From: Faecalibacterium sp. | Lineage (GTDB): Bacteria; Bacillota; Clostridia; Oscillospirales; Ruminococcaceae | DNA: 5,650 nt | Assembly: GCA_017483235.1 (NCBI GenBank) | Contig: JAFULE010000084.1 | Coordinates: 1-5,650 of the forward strand | Direction of reading: 5' to 3' | Shown: positions 1 through 5,343 of the stretch, in pieces | How positions within the stretch are numbered: the first letter of the stretch is position 1 | Layout of the letters: every line of letters starts with the position of its first letter | Notes under the pieces: model-generated | The model's input: only the letters and a program-made list of their open reading frames with translations | Told to the model about the DNA's origin: nothing | Databases searched by the model: none | Made by a program: the position numbers and the translations under genes

Positions 1-1
1 G

Positions 2-112
2 ACCGGTAATCTGGAAGGGTCGATGCTGGAAGCGCTGCTGACGCCGGACGTGATCCACGAGCAGGTGGAATGGCTGGCAAAGGAAATGGAGAAGTGGCCA
101 TGGACAAGCTGA
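2..112 (+). CDS. C-terminal end of an unidentified protein (5' part outside window)
   Basis: An open frame enters from the left edge and stops at TGA 110-112, leaving 36 residues that end in WPWTS. The visible tail is acidic to neutral and probably helical (LEALLTPDVIHEQVEWLAKE). There is an internal ATG at position 23, but no good ribosome-binding site precedes it, so the frame is more likely the end of a longer gene than a 29-residue peptide. The next gene starts at 100, inside this one, with a 13-nt overlap typical of operon neighbours in this window. I do not recognise the family; too little is visible to assign a function. Confidence 0.5.
   Translation, partial: TGNLEGSMLEALLTPDVIHEQVEWLAKEMEKWPWTS
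88..94 (+). promoter_or_regulatory. Ribosome-binding site deciding the start of the 100-483 gene
   Basis: GGAGAAG lies 5 nt before the ATG at 100. The in-frame ATG at 70 has only a weak GGTGGA directly abutting it. Starting at 100 also cuts the overlap with the preceding gene from 43 to 13 nt, so 100 is preferred. Confidence 0.6.
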
Positions 113-483
113 CGGATGTACGGCCGGGTGCCAAGGGCCCGGAAGCGTTTACGGCAGGAAGCATGGAATGGCTGGCTGCCTGCATACTGGAGGACCGGGC
201 GCTGGAGAAACGGCAGCGCCCCGGCGCACCGATGCCATGGTACTTTTTCTTTCCACAGCACCCGGCAGTGAAGGTGATGCTGGATGCATACAAGCGCCGG
301 CTTGGGCTTGCGCCGGGAATTGCATTGAGTGATATGGAGCGCACGGTGTGGGAACTGCAGATGCTGAGCGAAGATGCAGTGAATGCGCTGGCCAGATACT
401 ATGCCGCCCGAAAAGAATATGCCGGTGTGGTGCGGCGCACCATTGCCGGCGAGATCGATTTTTATCAGCTGCTGGCCGAATAA
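100..483 (+). CDS. Hypothetical protein, 127 aa
   Basis: The start at 100 follows a GGAGAAG site; the alternative ATG at 70 would add ten residues. The protein seems soluble, with no signal peptide or membrane segment. It has a Trp/Phe-rich stretch (PWYFFFPQHPAV, about residues 46-57) followed by predicted helices (KVMLDAYKRRLGL, about 58-70; the ERTVWELQMLSEDAVNALAR region, about 80-99) and a C-terminal helix ending in FYQLLAE. I recognise no catalytic motif or named family. It overlaps the end of the upstream gene by 13 nt and is separated from the PcfK-like gene by a 38-nt gap holding a hairpin, so it is likely co-transcribed. Coding status is well supported by ribosome-binding site, length and fit into the gene chain; function is unknown. 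Confidence 0.8.
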   Translation: MDKLTDVRPGAKGPEAFTAGSMEWLAACILEDRALEKRQRPGAPMPWYFFFPQHPAVKVMLDAYKRRLGLAPGIALSDMERTVWELQMLSEDAVNALARYYAARKEYAGVVRRTIAGEIDFYQLLAE

Positions 484-486
484 CGG

Positions 487-506
487 TTTTGCAGTTGGCT
501 GCAAAA
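487..506 (+). repeat. Perfect 8-bp hairpin in the gap before the PcfK-like gene
   Basis: TTTTGCAG (487-494), loop TTGG, CTGCAAAA (499-506) form a perfect inverted repeat just after the stop codon at 481-483. The 3' arm runs into the ribosome-binding site AAAGGAG (506-512) of the gene starting at 522. No T-run follows (the next bases are AAGGAG), so it is not an intrinsic terminator on the + strand. It could modulate translation, mark an mRNA processing site, or be an operator for a dimeric repressor. The role is inference; the symmetry is seen directly. Confidence 0.6.
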
Positions 507-560
507 AAGGAGTTTTGAGAGATGGCAACAGCAAAGGAAATTGCAGTGCGGTTGGCTGCA
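494..560 (+). repeat. Direct repeat GTTGGCTGCA flanking the start of the PcfK-like gene
   Basis: The ten bases GTTGGCTGCA occur at 494-503 and again at 551-560, 57 nt apart, on either side of the ATG at 522. Each copy is preceded by TTGCAG (489-494, overlapping by one base, and 541-546), so each site is itself an inverted repeat TGCAG...CTGCA, with a 4-nt loop in the first and a 9-nt loop in the second. The second copy lies in codons for the N-terminal part of the protein. This could be a paired operator, or chance in a region rich in CTGCA. Confidence 0.4.
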
Positions 561-875
561 GATATGGGAAAGGCCGCACAGGAGCCGCTGAATGCGGCAA
601 TTATCAAGCTGATCGAGGGCATGGCGGGGCGTGACCCTGCCTTTGCCCGGGCAACGGAAGCCGCACTGGACACCAAAAAAACAGCGGTGAAAGAGATTGC
701 CGGCAAGATGCGCAGCAGGGTGCCCCGCGGACAGGGGTATTACATGACCGACGCCGAAGCAGAACAGATTGTGCGCGACTATTTTGGTGTAGTCGATGCT
801 GTAGAGCCGGCGACATTGGCCGGGGTGGAAGAGGACGATAACACCATTGACTTTTTGGACCTGCTGGGAGGTTGA
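522..875 (+). CDS. PcfK-like / AcrIIA9-family protein (possible Cas9 inhibitor), 117 aa
   Basis: AAAGGAG lies 9 nt before the ATG. The protein is small, soluble and largely helical, with an acidic C-terminus (EEDDNTIDFLDLLGG, about residues 103-117). The central segment resembles the PcfK family: helix KKTAVKEIAGKMRSR (about 52-66), a glycine-containing turn RGQGYYMTD, then helix EAEQIVRDYFG (about 79-89). In relatives the equivalent is a helix with an aromatic pair at its end, followed by acidic residues. PcfK comes from the conjugative plasmid pCF10; one branch, AcrIIA9, blocks type II-A Cas9. The PcfJ-like gene lies one gene downstream, matching the usual PcfK-PcfJ neighbourhood and raising confidence. 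Family membership is by recall of pattern and context, and Cas9 inhibition is only a possibility. The first ~50 residues are unlike the PcfK sequences I remember. Confidence 0.55.
   Translation: MATAKEIAVRLAADMGKAAQEPLNAAIIKLIEGMAGRDPAFARATEAALDTKKTAVKEIAGKMRSRVPRGQGYYMTDAEAEQIVRDYFGVVDAVEPATLAGVEEDDNTIDFLDLLGG
866..871 (+). promoter_or_regulatory. Ribosome-binding site deciding the start of the DUF7666-like gene
   Basis: GGGAGG lies 8 nt before the ATG at 880 and falls inside the last codons of the preceding gene. The in-frame ATG at 847 has no comparable site and would overlap the upstream gene by 29 nt. The conserved domain begins right after Met880 (GLIGCKAF), so 880 is chosen. Confidence 0.7.
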
Positions 876-879
876 CGAT

Positions 880-1452
880 ATGGGTTTGATCGGTTGTAAA
901 GCCTTCAGGCCCGGGCTGGTCTGCCAGCCCCGCGGGCCCGAGACCCGGTTTCAATATGTGCCGGGATTGAATATCTGCAAGGAAGCAAATGCCGTGAAAA
1001 ACGGCTTTCATTATGCGGAAAATCCGCTGGATTGTCTGACTTATTACAGCTGGAACGGCAGCAATGAGTTCTGGCTGGTAGAGGGCGGCGGCGATCTTGA
1101 TGAAGATGGCCACGACAGCAAGGTAACCTGCACCGAACTGCGGCTGATCCGCCGCCTGAGCCTGCGGGGGTTTCTGGTGCAGGCCGTGCTTTATATTCTG
1201 GAGCATCCAACCCGAAAGCTGCATGACCGTGTGCGCCGGGAAGAAGGCGTGGCGGATAACGGCTGGGTAATGGTGGCCGGTGCGGCCCCCATTGCAGCCG
1301 GAAAGAAAAAGGGCGATCTGATGGTGCTGCTGCAGCTGCAGGGCGGCGAGCTTATGGATTACCGCATTTTTACCGTGGATGATGTGAAGTTTATGCCGGG
1401 TGTGTTTTATGGCATGGACGGTGAACCCCGAAAGCGGGGTGAGGGTGCATGA
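880..1452 (+). CDS. DUF7666-like protein of unknown function, 190 aa
   Basis: The N-terminal ~95 residues match the pattern I know for DUF7666: KAF near the start, a Cys (C15), FQY (25-27), a second Cys (C33), then GFHYAENPLDCLTYY (42-56), where relatives show a GFHACENPLDV(F/L)xYY motif. Next come a short strand-rich part (EFWLVEGGGDL), DSKVTCTELRLI (79-90) and a basic-hydrophobic helix. About seven residues (QPRGPET) sit between C15 and RFQY that relatives, as I recall them, lack. The C-terminal half (GWVMVAGAAP..., 128-190) is probably a small beta domain I cannot name. There is no signal peptide or membrane span. DUF7666 proteins are common in phages and mobile elements, and their biochemical role is not established. 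The gene starts 4 nt after the PcfK-like stop and ends in an ATGA overlap with the PcfJ-like gene, so it is surely in the same transcript. Confidence 0.7.
   Translation: MGLIGCKAFRPGLVCQPRGPETRFQYVPGLNICKEANAVKNGFHYAENPLDCLTYYSWNGSNEFWLVEGGGDLDEDGHDSKVTCTELRLIRRLSLRGFLVQAVLYILEHPTRKLHDRVRREEGVADNGWVMVAGAAPIAAGKKKGDLMVLLQLQGGELMDYRIFTVDDVKFMPGVFYGMDGEPRKRGEGA
908..938 (+). repeat. G+C-rich 12-bp hairpin inside the start of the DUF7666-like gene
   Basis: GGCCCGGGCTGG (908-919), loop TCTG (920-923) and CCAGCC (924-929) pair, then after a 3-nt bulge (930-932) CGGGCC (933-938) completes the stem. Twelve base pairs, eleven of them G-C, begin about 28 nt after the start codon. The hairpin encodes the segment around GLVCQPRGP that looks extra relative to the family. 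It could slow early elongation or transcription; no T-run follows, so it is not a terminator. Confidence 0.5.
1425..1440 (+). promoter_or_regulatory. Hairpin next to the PcfJ-like gene's ribosome-binding site
   Basis: ACCCCG (1425-1430), loop AAAG, CGGGGT (1435-1440) form a perfect 6-bp stem ending 8 nt before the ATG at 1449. The likely Shine-Dalgarno bases (GGTGAGG, 1438-1444) are partly within the 3' arm. Ribosomes finishing the upstream gene, whose stop is at 1450-1452, would melt the stem. Together with the ATGA overlap this suggests translational coupling. The fold is seen; its effect is inferred. Confidence 0.45.
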
Positions 1453-3689
1453 CCGGATTGGAAGAACTGCGTACCCTGTGCCCGGCAGCGCGCGCCCCGG
1501 GAAGACACAAAGGCTACGTTATGACGGTGGAGCTGGGGGCGGCGAAGGGCCGGTATATCCATGGCCCGGCCTTGACGGCTGCCGTATGGGACCAGAAAAG
1601 GGAACCGCTGGCTGTGTGGTGGTTTTGCGGCAAGCACTGGACCGGCAAGCTGCGGTATAAGGAGGCACGGCGCAAGGATGAACTGTGGCCGGGCCATCTG
1701 CACACGGCACCGGATAAATACAGCCCGATCAGCTGGGTGGATGTACAGTTGAGTGAGCGCGACCGGGTACGGATGCGCCGATTTTTCAAGATCGAACAGG
1801 AGCGGGACCGCTGGGGCCGTTTTTATTCGGCAGTGAGAATGCTGGAAGACGGCATCACACGGGAAGCCACCCGGAAGGAACAGAAAAAAGTAGAGCTTGG
1901 ACGTGCACTGACCCGACATTACTTAAAAGACCTGCCGCTGCAGCGGGAGGATCTGGAGCAGCAGATCCGCAAGGCGTTTTCCAACGACATGTTTTTATGG
2001 TTCGAGAATGACCGGCGCCGTGTGGTGGACTGTGTAGGCAACCGGCATTGGGAACCGATGCAGCGAATCCATTGCGACCGCTGCAACAGCGAGTACATTA
2101 CGGCGGGGCACCCGCTGAGCCACCTGAAGGAGAGTACATGTGATAACTGTGGTGCCCACATGACAGCCCACAATGTCAAGATCAGTGCCAAGAGCAAGAG
2201 CTGTTGCCGCACCATTATGGTACACCAAACCAATGACCGTGGTACCTGGTTGATGCGGTATAAGGTAGACCTTGAATTTTACCAGAAGGCAGATATTGCC
2301 GTACGGATGGATGAAATCTACCTGCTGGGGCCGGATAAGCTTTTGGCATGGGATGTTGGATTCAAATCTGTACGCGGGAAAAAAGGCACCGTGTACGAGG
2401 CCAGAATGCGGAGAAGCGCCAATCTGGATAAATCGCTGGTGGGTTATGCGGGGCATTTCTGGGAGCAGTATCAATACAACATTGCGCTGGGCGATGGAAC
2501 CAAACGTGAGATCTACCGTGCGCTGGGTATGGATTATGCCCAAGGGATCGTGAGCGTACAGGATGCGGCCGCTCTGTTTGGGCTGCGCCGCAGGGTGCCG
2601 ATGCTGGAAAGCCTGATCAAGACCGGATGGGGCAAAGAGGTGCTGTATGCATCGGCGCATCGCGTGAAAGGAATCAACCTGCGCAGCAAGACCTATTACG
2701 GTGTATTCGGGCTGAACCGGCAGGAGCTGAAAGCCGTGGGCGAAGTGACGATAAGGAAAAGCGTATGCAATGTGGAACGCGCCCACCGGTGGAAGGCTGC
2801 CGGCCTGCCGATCACAAGCGAAAACCTGCGGCAGGTGTGGTGCCTGAACAACGAGGAAGAAGGCCTGACCGATCACAGCAAAACCTATGGCGTGGGCAAG
2901 GTGCTGAAGTATCTGCGCCAGCAGACCCGGCGGACGTACCCCGGACGTGAAGGCATCGACCGCCGCTGCGCATCCGACTGGCTGGATTATCTGAATATGG
3001 CAAAGCGAATGAAGATGGATGTGAAGGTGAAAAAAATCGCCTTCCCACTGAATTTGAAGCGCCGCCATGATGAGCTTGTGGAGCAGGTGCGTCGCCAGCA
3101 GGAGAAGGAACGGTTCGAGAGCGGCCGCAAAAAACGGGAGAAGCGAAGCGCCAAACTGAACGAGAGGTATCCGAAGGAGGCAAAGGTATTGGCTGAGCTG
3201 AAGGATACCTACAACTACAAAAGCGGTGAATTTTGCATCATCACCCCGGCAACGGTGCTGGAGATCATGGAAGACAGCGAATACCTGAGCCATTGCGTGG
3301 GCACCAGCGACCGCTACTTTGAACGCATTGCCAGAGAAGAAAGCTACATCCTGTTTCTGCGGCGCAGCAAAACGCCGGCGCAGCCTTGGTACACCCTGGA
3401 GGTGGAGCCGGGGGGCACCATCCGGCAAAAGCGCAGTTACTACAACGAGCAAAACGCCGATCTGGAAGCTGCAGCCGGCTTTTTGATGGAGTGGCAGGCC
3501 CAGCTTGCAAGCAAGCTGACAGCGCGGCAGCGAAAGCTGGCAGCACAGGCGAAGGAGCTGCGTATGGAAGAACTGGCCCAACTGCGCCAGCAGCAGAACC
3601 GAATCCGCAGCGGCAAGCTGCGCGGCCGGCTGTTGGCCGAGGTGCTGGAGGAAGATTTGATGGAAGCCCCGGCGGAACAGGCCGGATAA
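1449..3689 (+). CDS. pcfJ: PcfJ-like protein with zinc ribbon, 746 aa
   Basis: The start ATG overlaps the upstream stop as ATGA. A later in-frame ATG at 1521 (Met25) is possible but has a weaker upstream site. Residues about 40-190 are basic and Trp-rich. A CxxC pair at C209/C212 and a second at C231/C234, 18 residues apart, form a likely zinc ribbon. The C-terminal part carries the PcfJ signature: FPLNLKRRHDELVEQ (532-546), a charged linker, YPKEAKVLAELKDTYNYKSG (574-593), then SHCVGTSDRYFERIAREESY (614-633), LFLRR, PWYTLEVEPGG (646-656) and IRQKRSYYNEQN. The HCVG core followed by an aromatic/RIA-ESYILF stretch is the family's most conserved block. The last ~65 residues are a Gln/Arg/Leu-rich helix. 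PcfJ is named after pCF10 and is widespread in phages and conjugative elements; its biochemical function is unsettled, and a nucleic-acid role is inferred from the zinc ribbon and basic character. The PcfK-like gene is two genes upstream. Confidence 0.85.
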   Translation: MTGLEELRTLCPAARAPGRHKGYVMTVELGAAKGRYIHGPALTAAVWDQKREPLAVWWFCGKHWTGKLRYKEARRKDELWPGHLHTAPDKYSPISWVDVQLSERDRVRMRRFFKIEQERDRWGRFYSAVRMLEDGITREATRKEQKKVELGRALTRHYLKDLPLQREDLEQQIRKAFSNDMFLWFENDRRRVVDCVGNRHWEPMQRIHCDRCNSEYITAGHPLSHLKESTCDNCGAHMTAHNVKISAKSKSCCRTIMVHQTNDRGTWLMRYKVDLEFYQKADIAVRMDEIYLLGPDKLLAWDVGFKSVRGKKGTVYEARMRRSANLDKSLVGYAGHFWEQYQYNIALGDGTKREIYRALGMDYAQGIVSVQDAAALFGLRRRVPMLESLIKTGWGKEVLYASAHRVKGINLRSKTYYGVFGLNRQELKAVGEVTIRKSVCNVERAHRWKAAGLPITSENLRQVWCLNNEEEGLTDHSKTYGVGKVLKYLRQQTRRTYPGREGIDRRCASDWLDYLNMAKRMKMDVKVKKIAFPLNLKRRHDELVEQVRRQQEKERFESGRKKREKRSAKLNERYPKEAKVLAELKDTYNYKSGEFCIITPATVLEIMEDSEYLSHCVGTSDRYFERIAREESYILFLRRSKTPAQPWYTLEVEPGGTIRQKRSYYNEQNADLEAAAGFLMEWQAQLASKLTARQRKLAAQAKELRMEELAQLRQQQNRIRSGKLRGRLLAEVLEEDLMEAPAEQAG

Positions 3690-3698
3690 GGAGGAACC

Positions 3699-3992
3699 AT
3701 GGGACGCCAGAAGGCGAAGAAACGGCGGGAAAAGATGACCCGAAGCAAAAGCGGGAGCCAGTATGCCGCATGGAAGCGCCGGGCGGCGGCCATGGATGCA
3801 CAGGCGTATGCGCAGCGCACGAACGGGTGCGAGCTTTGGCAGGATTGCCAGAGGGCAAAGCGCGGCGCCTGTGAGATCCCCCTGACTGAGTGTGACATCC
3901 GGCTTTCGATTTTGGAAGCCGAAGAAAAGATAAGGAGCGGAGACTATGAACGATACAATGATGATGCCTACACCGTACGAACCAAGCGCTGA
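3699..3992 (+). CDS. Small basic protein with four cysteines, 97 aa
   Basis: A strong AAGGAGG (3688-3694) lies 4 nt before the ATG and overlaps the stop of the PcfJ-like gene, so the two are tightly linked. The first ~30 residues are very basic (12 Lys/Arg in the first 28) and may bind nucleic acid. The middle has four cysteines, C44, C50, C58 and C65 (spacings 5, 7, 6), which could hold a metal ion, followed by a helix (IRLSILEAEEKIR). The C-terminal 15 codons overlap the next gene in another frame. I recognise no family. The good ribosome-binding site, tight spacing and non-random composition support a real gene. Alternatives for the cysteines are disulfides (unlikely in a cytoplasmic protein) or no special role. 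Confidence 0.75.
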   Translation: MGRQKAKKRREKMTRSKSGSQYAAWKRRAAAMDAQAYAQRTNGCELWQDCQRAKRGACEIPLTECDIRLSILEAEEKIRSGDYERYNDDAYTVRTKR

Positions 3993-5157
3993 GATGGTGC
4001 AGCCCGGTACGCTGGAAGCCGTGCAGCGCCAGACCGAGGCGGTGACGCTGCACCAAAGGATCGTGGCAACATATCAGTCGATCAACATGCTGCTGACCGA
4101 TTACTGCCGCCTTTTGAAGGATATGCGGGATAAGAAGCTGTACCGCGAACTGGGCTGTAAAACCTTTGATGAGTATGTGGAAAGCCGCGCCGGCATCAAG
4201 GCCCGGCAGGCGTACACCTACATCAGTACCTATGAACGGCTGGGCGAAAAGCGGCTGGCCGAGCACGGAGCGCTGGGCATTACCAAGCTGAGCCTGCTGG
4301 CGCAGATGTTCCCGACGGATGCCGACGAGTTGGCTGCGGGGCACGATCTGGCCGGCATGACCACCAAGCAGGTACAGGAACTGGTGGAGAAGGCCACCCG
4401 ACAGGGTGAGCAGTTGAGCATGCTGGAGGCCGAGGTGAAAGATGCCGAAAGCCAGGAAGCCTTTTGGAAGCGGGAGTTTGAACGGGTGCAGGCCGAAATG
4501 GCCCAGCAGCTGGCCGATGCGCTGACCGCCGCACAGCCGCCGGTGATCGAGGCGGCAGTTACCGAACAATCCGCGCTGGATGCAGCACGACAGCAGGCCA
4601 ATGAAGAACTTGCCCAGCGGCTGGCCGACGCGGCAGAAAAGGCCGAACGGGAAAAGGTCGAGGCGGTGCGGAAGGCCGAGGAAAAGGCCCGCGCTGAGAT
4701 GGAAGCGCTGCGGCAGAAGATGGCAGCCGAACGCAGCGAGTACGACAAGAGGCTGAACGACGCGACGTTGAAGCGGCAGAAGGCTGTGGCATCAGCTGAG
4801 AAAAAAGCAGCGGCTGCCGCCCGTGAAGAAGCGCTGAAGCAGGCCGAAGAAGACAAGCAGAAGGCTGTAGAGGCAGCGGTAGCTGCTGCCAAACAGGAAG
4901 CTGCCGCGCAGGCAGAGAAAGATGCAGCCGGCGCAGCTGCCGAGGTGGAAAAGCTGAAAAAGCAGCTGAAGGTGGCACAGGACCGGGATACGATGCGATA
5001 TGCGCTGATGTTTGACCAGCTGCAGGCGACCACGAAGGGTATGCACAAACTGCTGGATGCGATGCGAGCTGAGGGTAAGGATGCTGAGGCCCGAAACCTG
5101 GCTGAAACAAGCGCCAAGGCATTGCAGCAGCTGGCAAAACAGTTTGTGGGGGCCTGA
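3946..5157 (+). CDS. DUF3102-like domain plus long coiled coil, 403 aa
   Basis: AAGGAG (3932-3937) lies 8 nt before the ATG at 3946. Other Met codons follow at residues 5-7, but this start has the best site. Residues about 35-125 resemble the DUF3102-type phage/plasmid domain: a helix (INMLLTDYCRLLKDMRDKKLYRELG), then C71-KTFDEYVESRAGIKARQAYTYI, a helix-turn-helix-like block (about 72-93), and LGITKLSLLAQM (110-121). Residues about 145-345 are a long heptad-like run of Ala, Glu, Lys, Gln and Arg with a break at QPPV (197-200), a likely coiled coil. A final helical piece (350-400) ends in KQFVGA. There is no membrane segment. The layout suggests a DNA-binding head on an oligomerising rod, as in partition or DNA-organising proteins, but this is inference. 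It overlaps the previous gene by 47 nt and is the last gene before the structured gap. Confidence 0.75.
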   Translation: MNDTMMMPTPYEPSAEMVQPGTLEAVQRQTEAVTLHQRIVATYQSINMLLTDYCRLLKDMRDKKLYRELGCKTFDEYVESRAGIKARQAYTYISTYERLGEKRLAEHGALGITKLSLLAQMFPTDADELAAGHDLAGMTTKQVQELVEKATRQGEQLSMLEAEVKDAESQEAFWKREFERVQAEMAQQLADALTAAQPPVIEAAVTEQSALDAARQQANEELAQRLADAAEKAEREKVEAVRKAEEKARAEMEALRQKMAAERSEYDKRLNDATLKRQKAVASAEKKAAAAAREEALKQAEEDKQKAVEAAVAAAKQEAAAQAEKDAAGAAAEVEKLKKQLKVAQDRDTMRYALMFDQLQATTKGMHKLLDAMRAEGKDAEARNLAETSAKALQQLAKQFVGA

Positions 5158-5188
5158 GCGTAAGCGAGGGTTCTTGTGCAGGAGGGCG

Positions 5189-5255
5189 AGGCGGCGGCAG
5201 ACACGCCCACAGAAAGGGGCGCTTTGCGAAAGCAAAGATTTGTTTGCTGCCGTCT
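5189..5255 (+). ncRNA. Candidate structured RNA: three-way junction with GAAA tetraloop
   Basis: In the 186-nt gap 5158-5343, bases 5189-5203 (AGGCGGCGGCAGACA) can pair without interruption with 5241-5255 (TGTTTGCTGCCGTCT): 15 pairs, three of them G-U. Inside, with no unpaired base between, 5204-5208 (CGCCC) pairs with 5217-5221 (GGGCG) over an 8-nt loop. Directly abutting it, 5222-5227 (CTTTGC) pairs with 5232-5237 (GCAAAG) across a GAAA tetraloop. Only ATT (5238-5240) is unpaired at the junction. The G-U pairs favour an RNA rather than a DNA cruciform. Competing pairings exist: 5184-5188 with 5204-5208, 5232-5236 with 5243-5247, and CCGTC 5250-5254 with GACGG 5263-5267, so a switch is conceivable. 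There is no T-run, so it is not a simple terminator. I recognise no family. It may be a leader for the gene at 5344, a processed small RNA or an mRNA-end stabiliser. The remaining gap sequence (5256-5343) becomes A-rich and shows nothing else I can name. Confidence 0.55.
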
Positions 5256-5343
5256 GAAGCCCGACGGACAAAGAGCTGAAAGCAGCGATAGATCATCAGC
5301 GTAAGGAAAAGACGAGCGATAAAAACAAAAATGAGGTGACGGT

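Noticed and set aside
1330..1341. 12-bp palindrome CTGCAGCTGCAG
   Set aside because: It is explained by Leu/Gln codons within the DUF7666-like gene and has no partner site.
1995..3581. Long open frame on the - strand (528 codons) opposite the PcfJ-like gene
   Set aside because: It mirrors the codon pattern of a well-supported + strand gene, has no convincing ribosome-binding site, and its His/Leu/Gln-rich translation shows no domain.
3265..4569. Open frame on the - strand (434 codons)
   Set aside because: It spans three well-supported + strand genes and shows low-complexity Pro/Arg/Ala/His composition without motifs.
5222..5237. Intrinsic terminator after the coiled-coil gene
   Set aside because: The hairpin is real but is followed by ATTTG rather than a T-run, so it is treated as part of the structured RNA.
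5176..5304. Possible 42-codon gene starting with GTG in the gap
   Set aside because: GAGGG precedes it by 5 nt, but the Arg/Ser-rich translation looks random and it overlaps the whole candidate structured RNA, which explains the sequence better.
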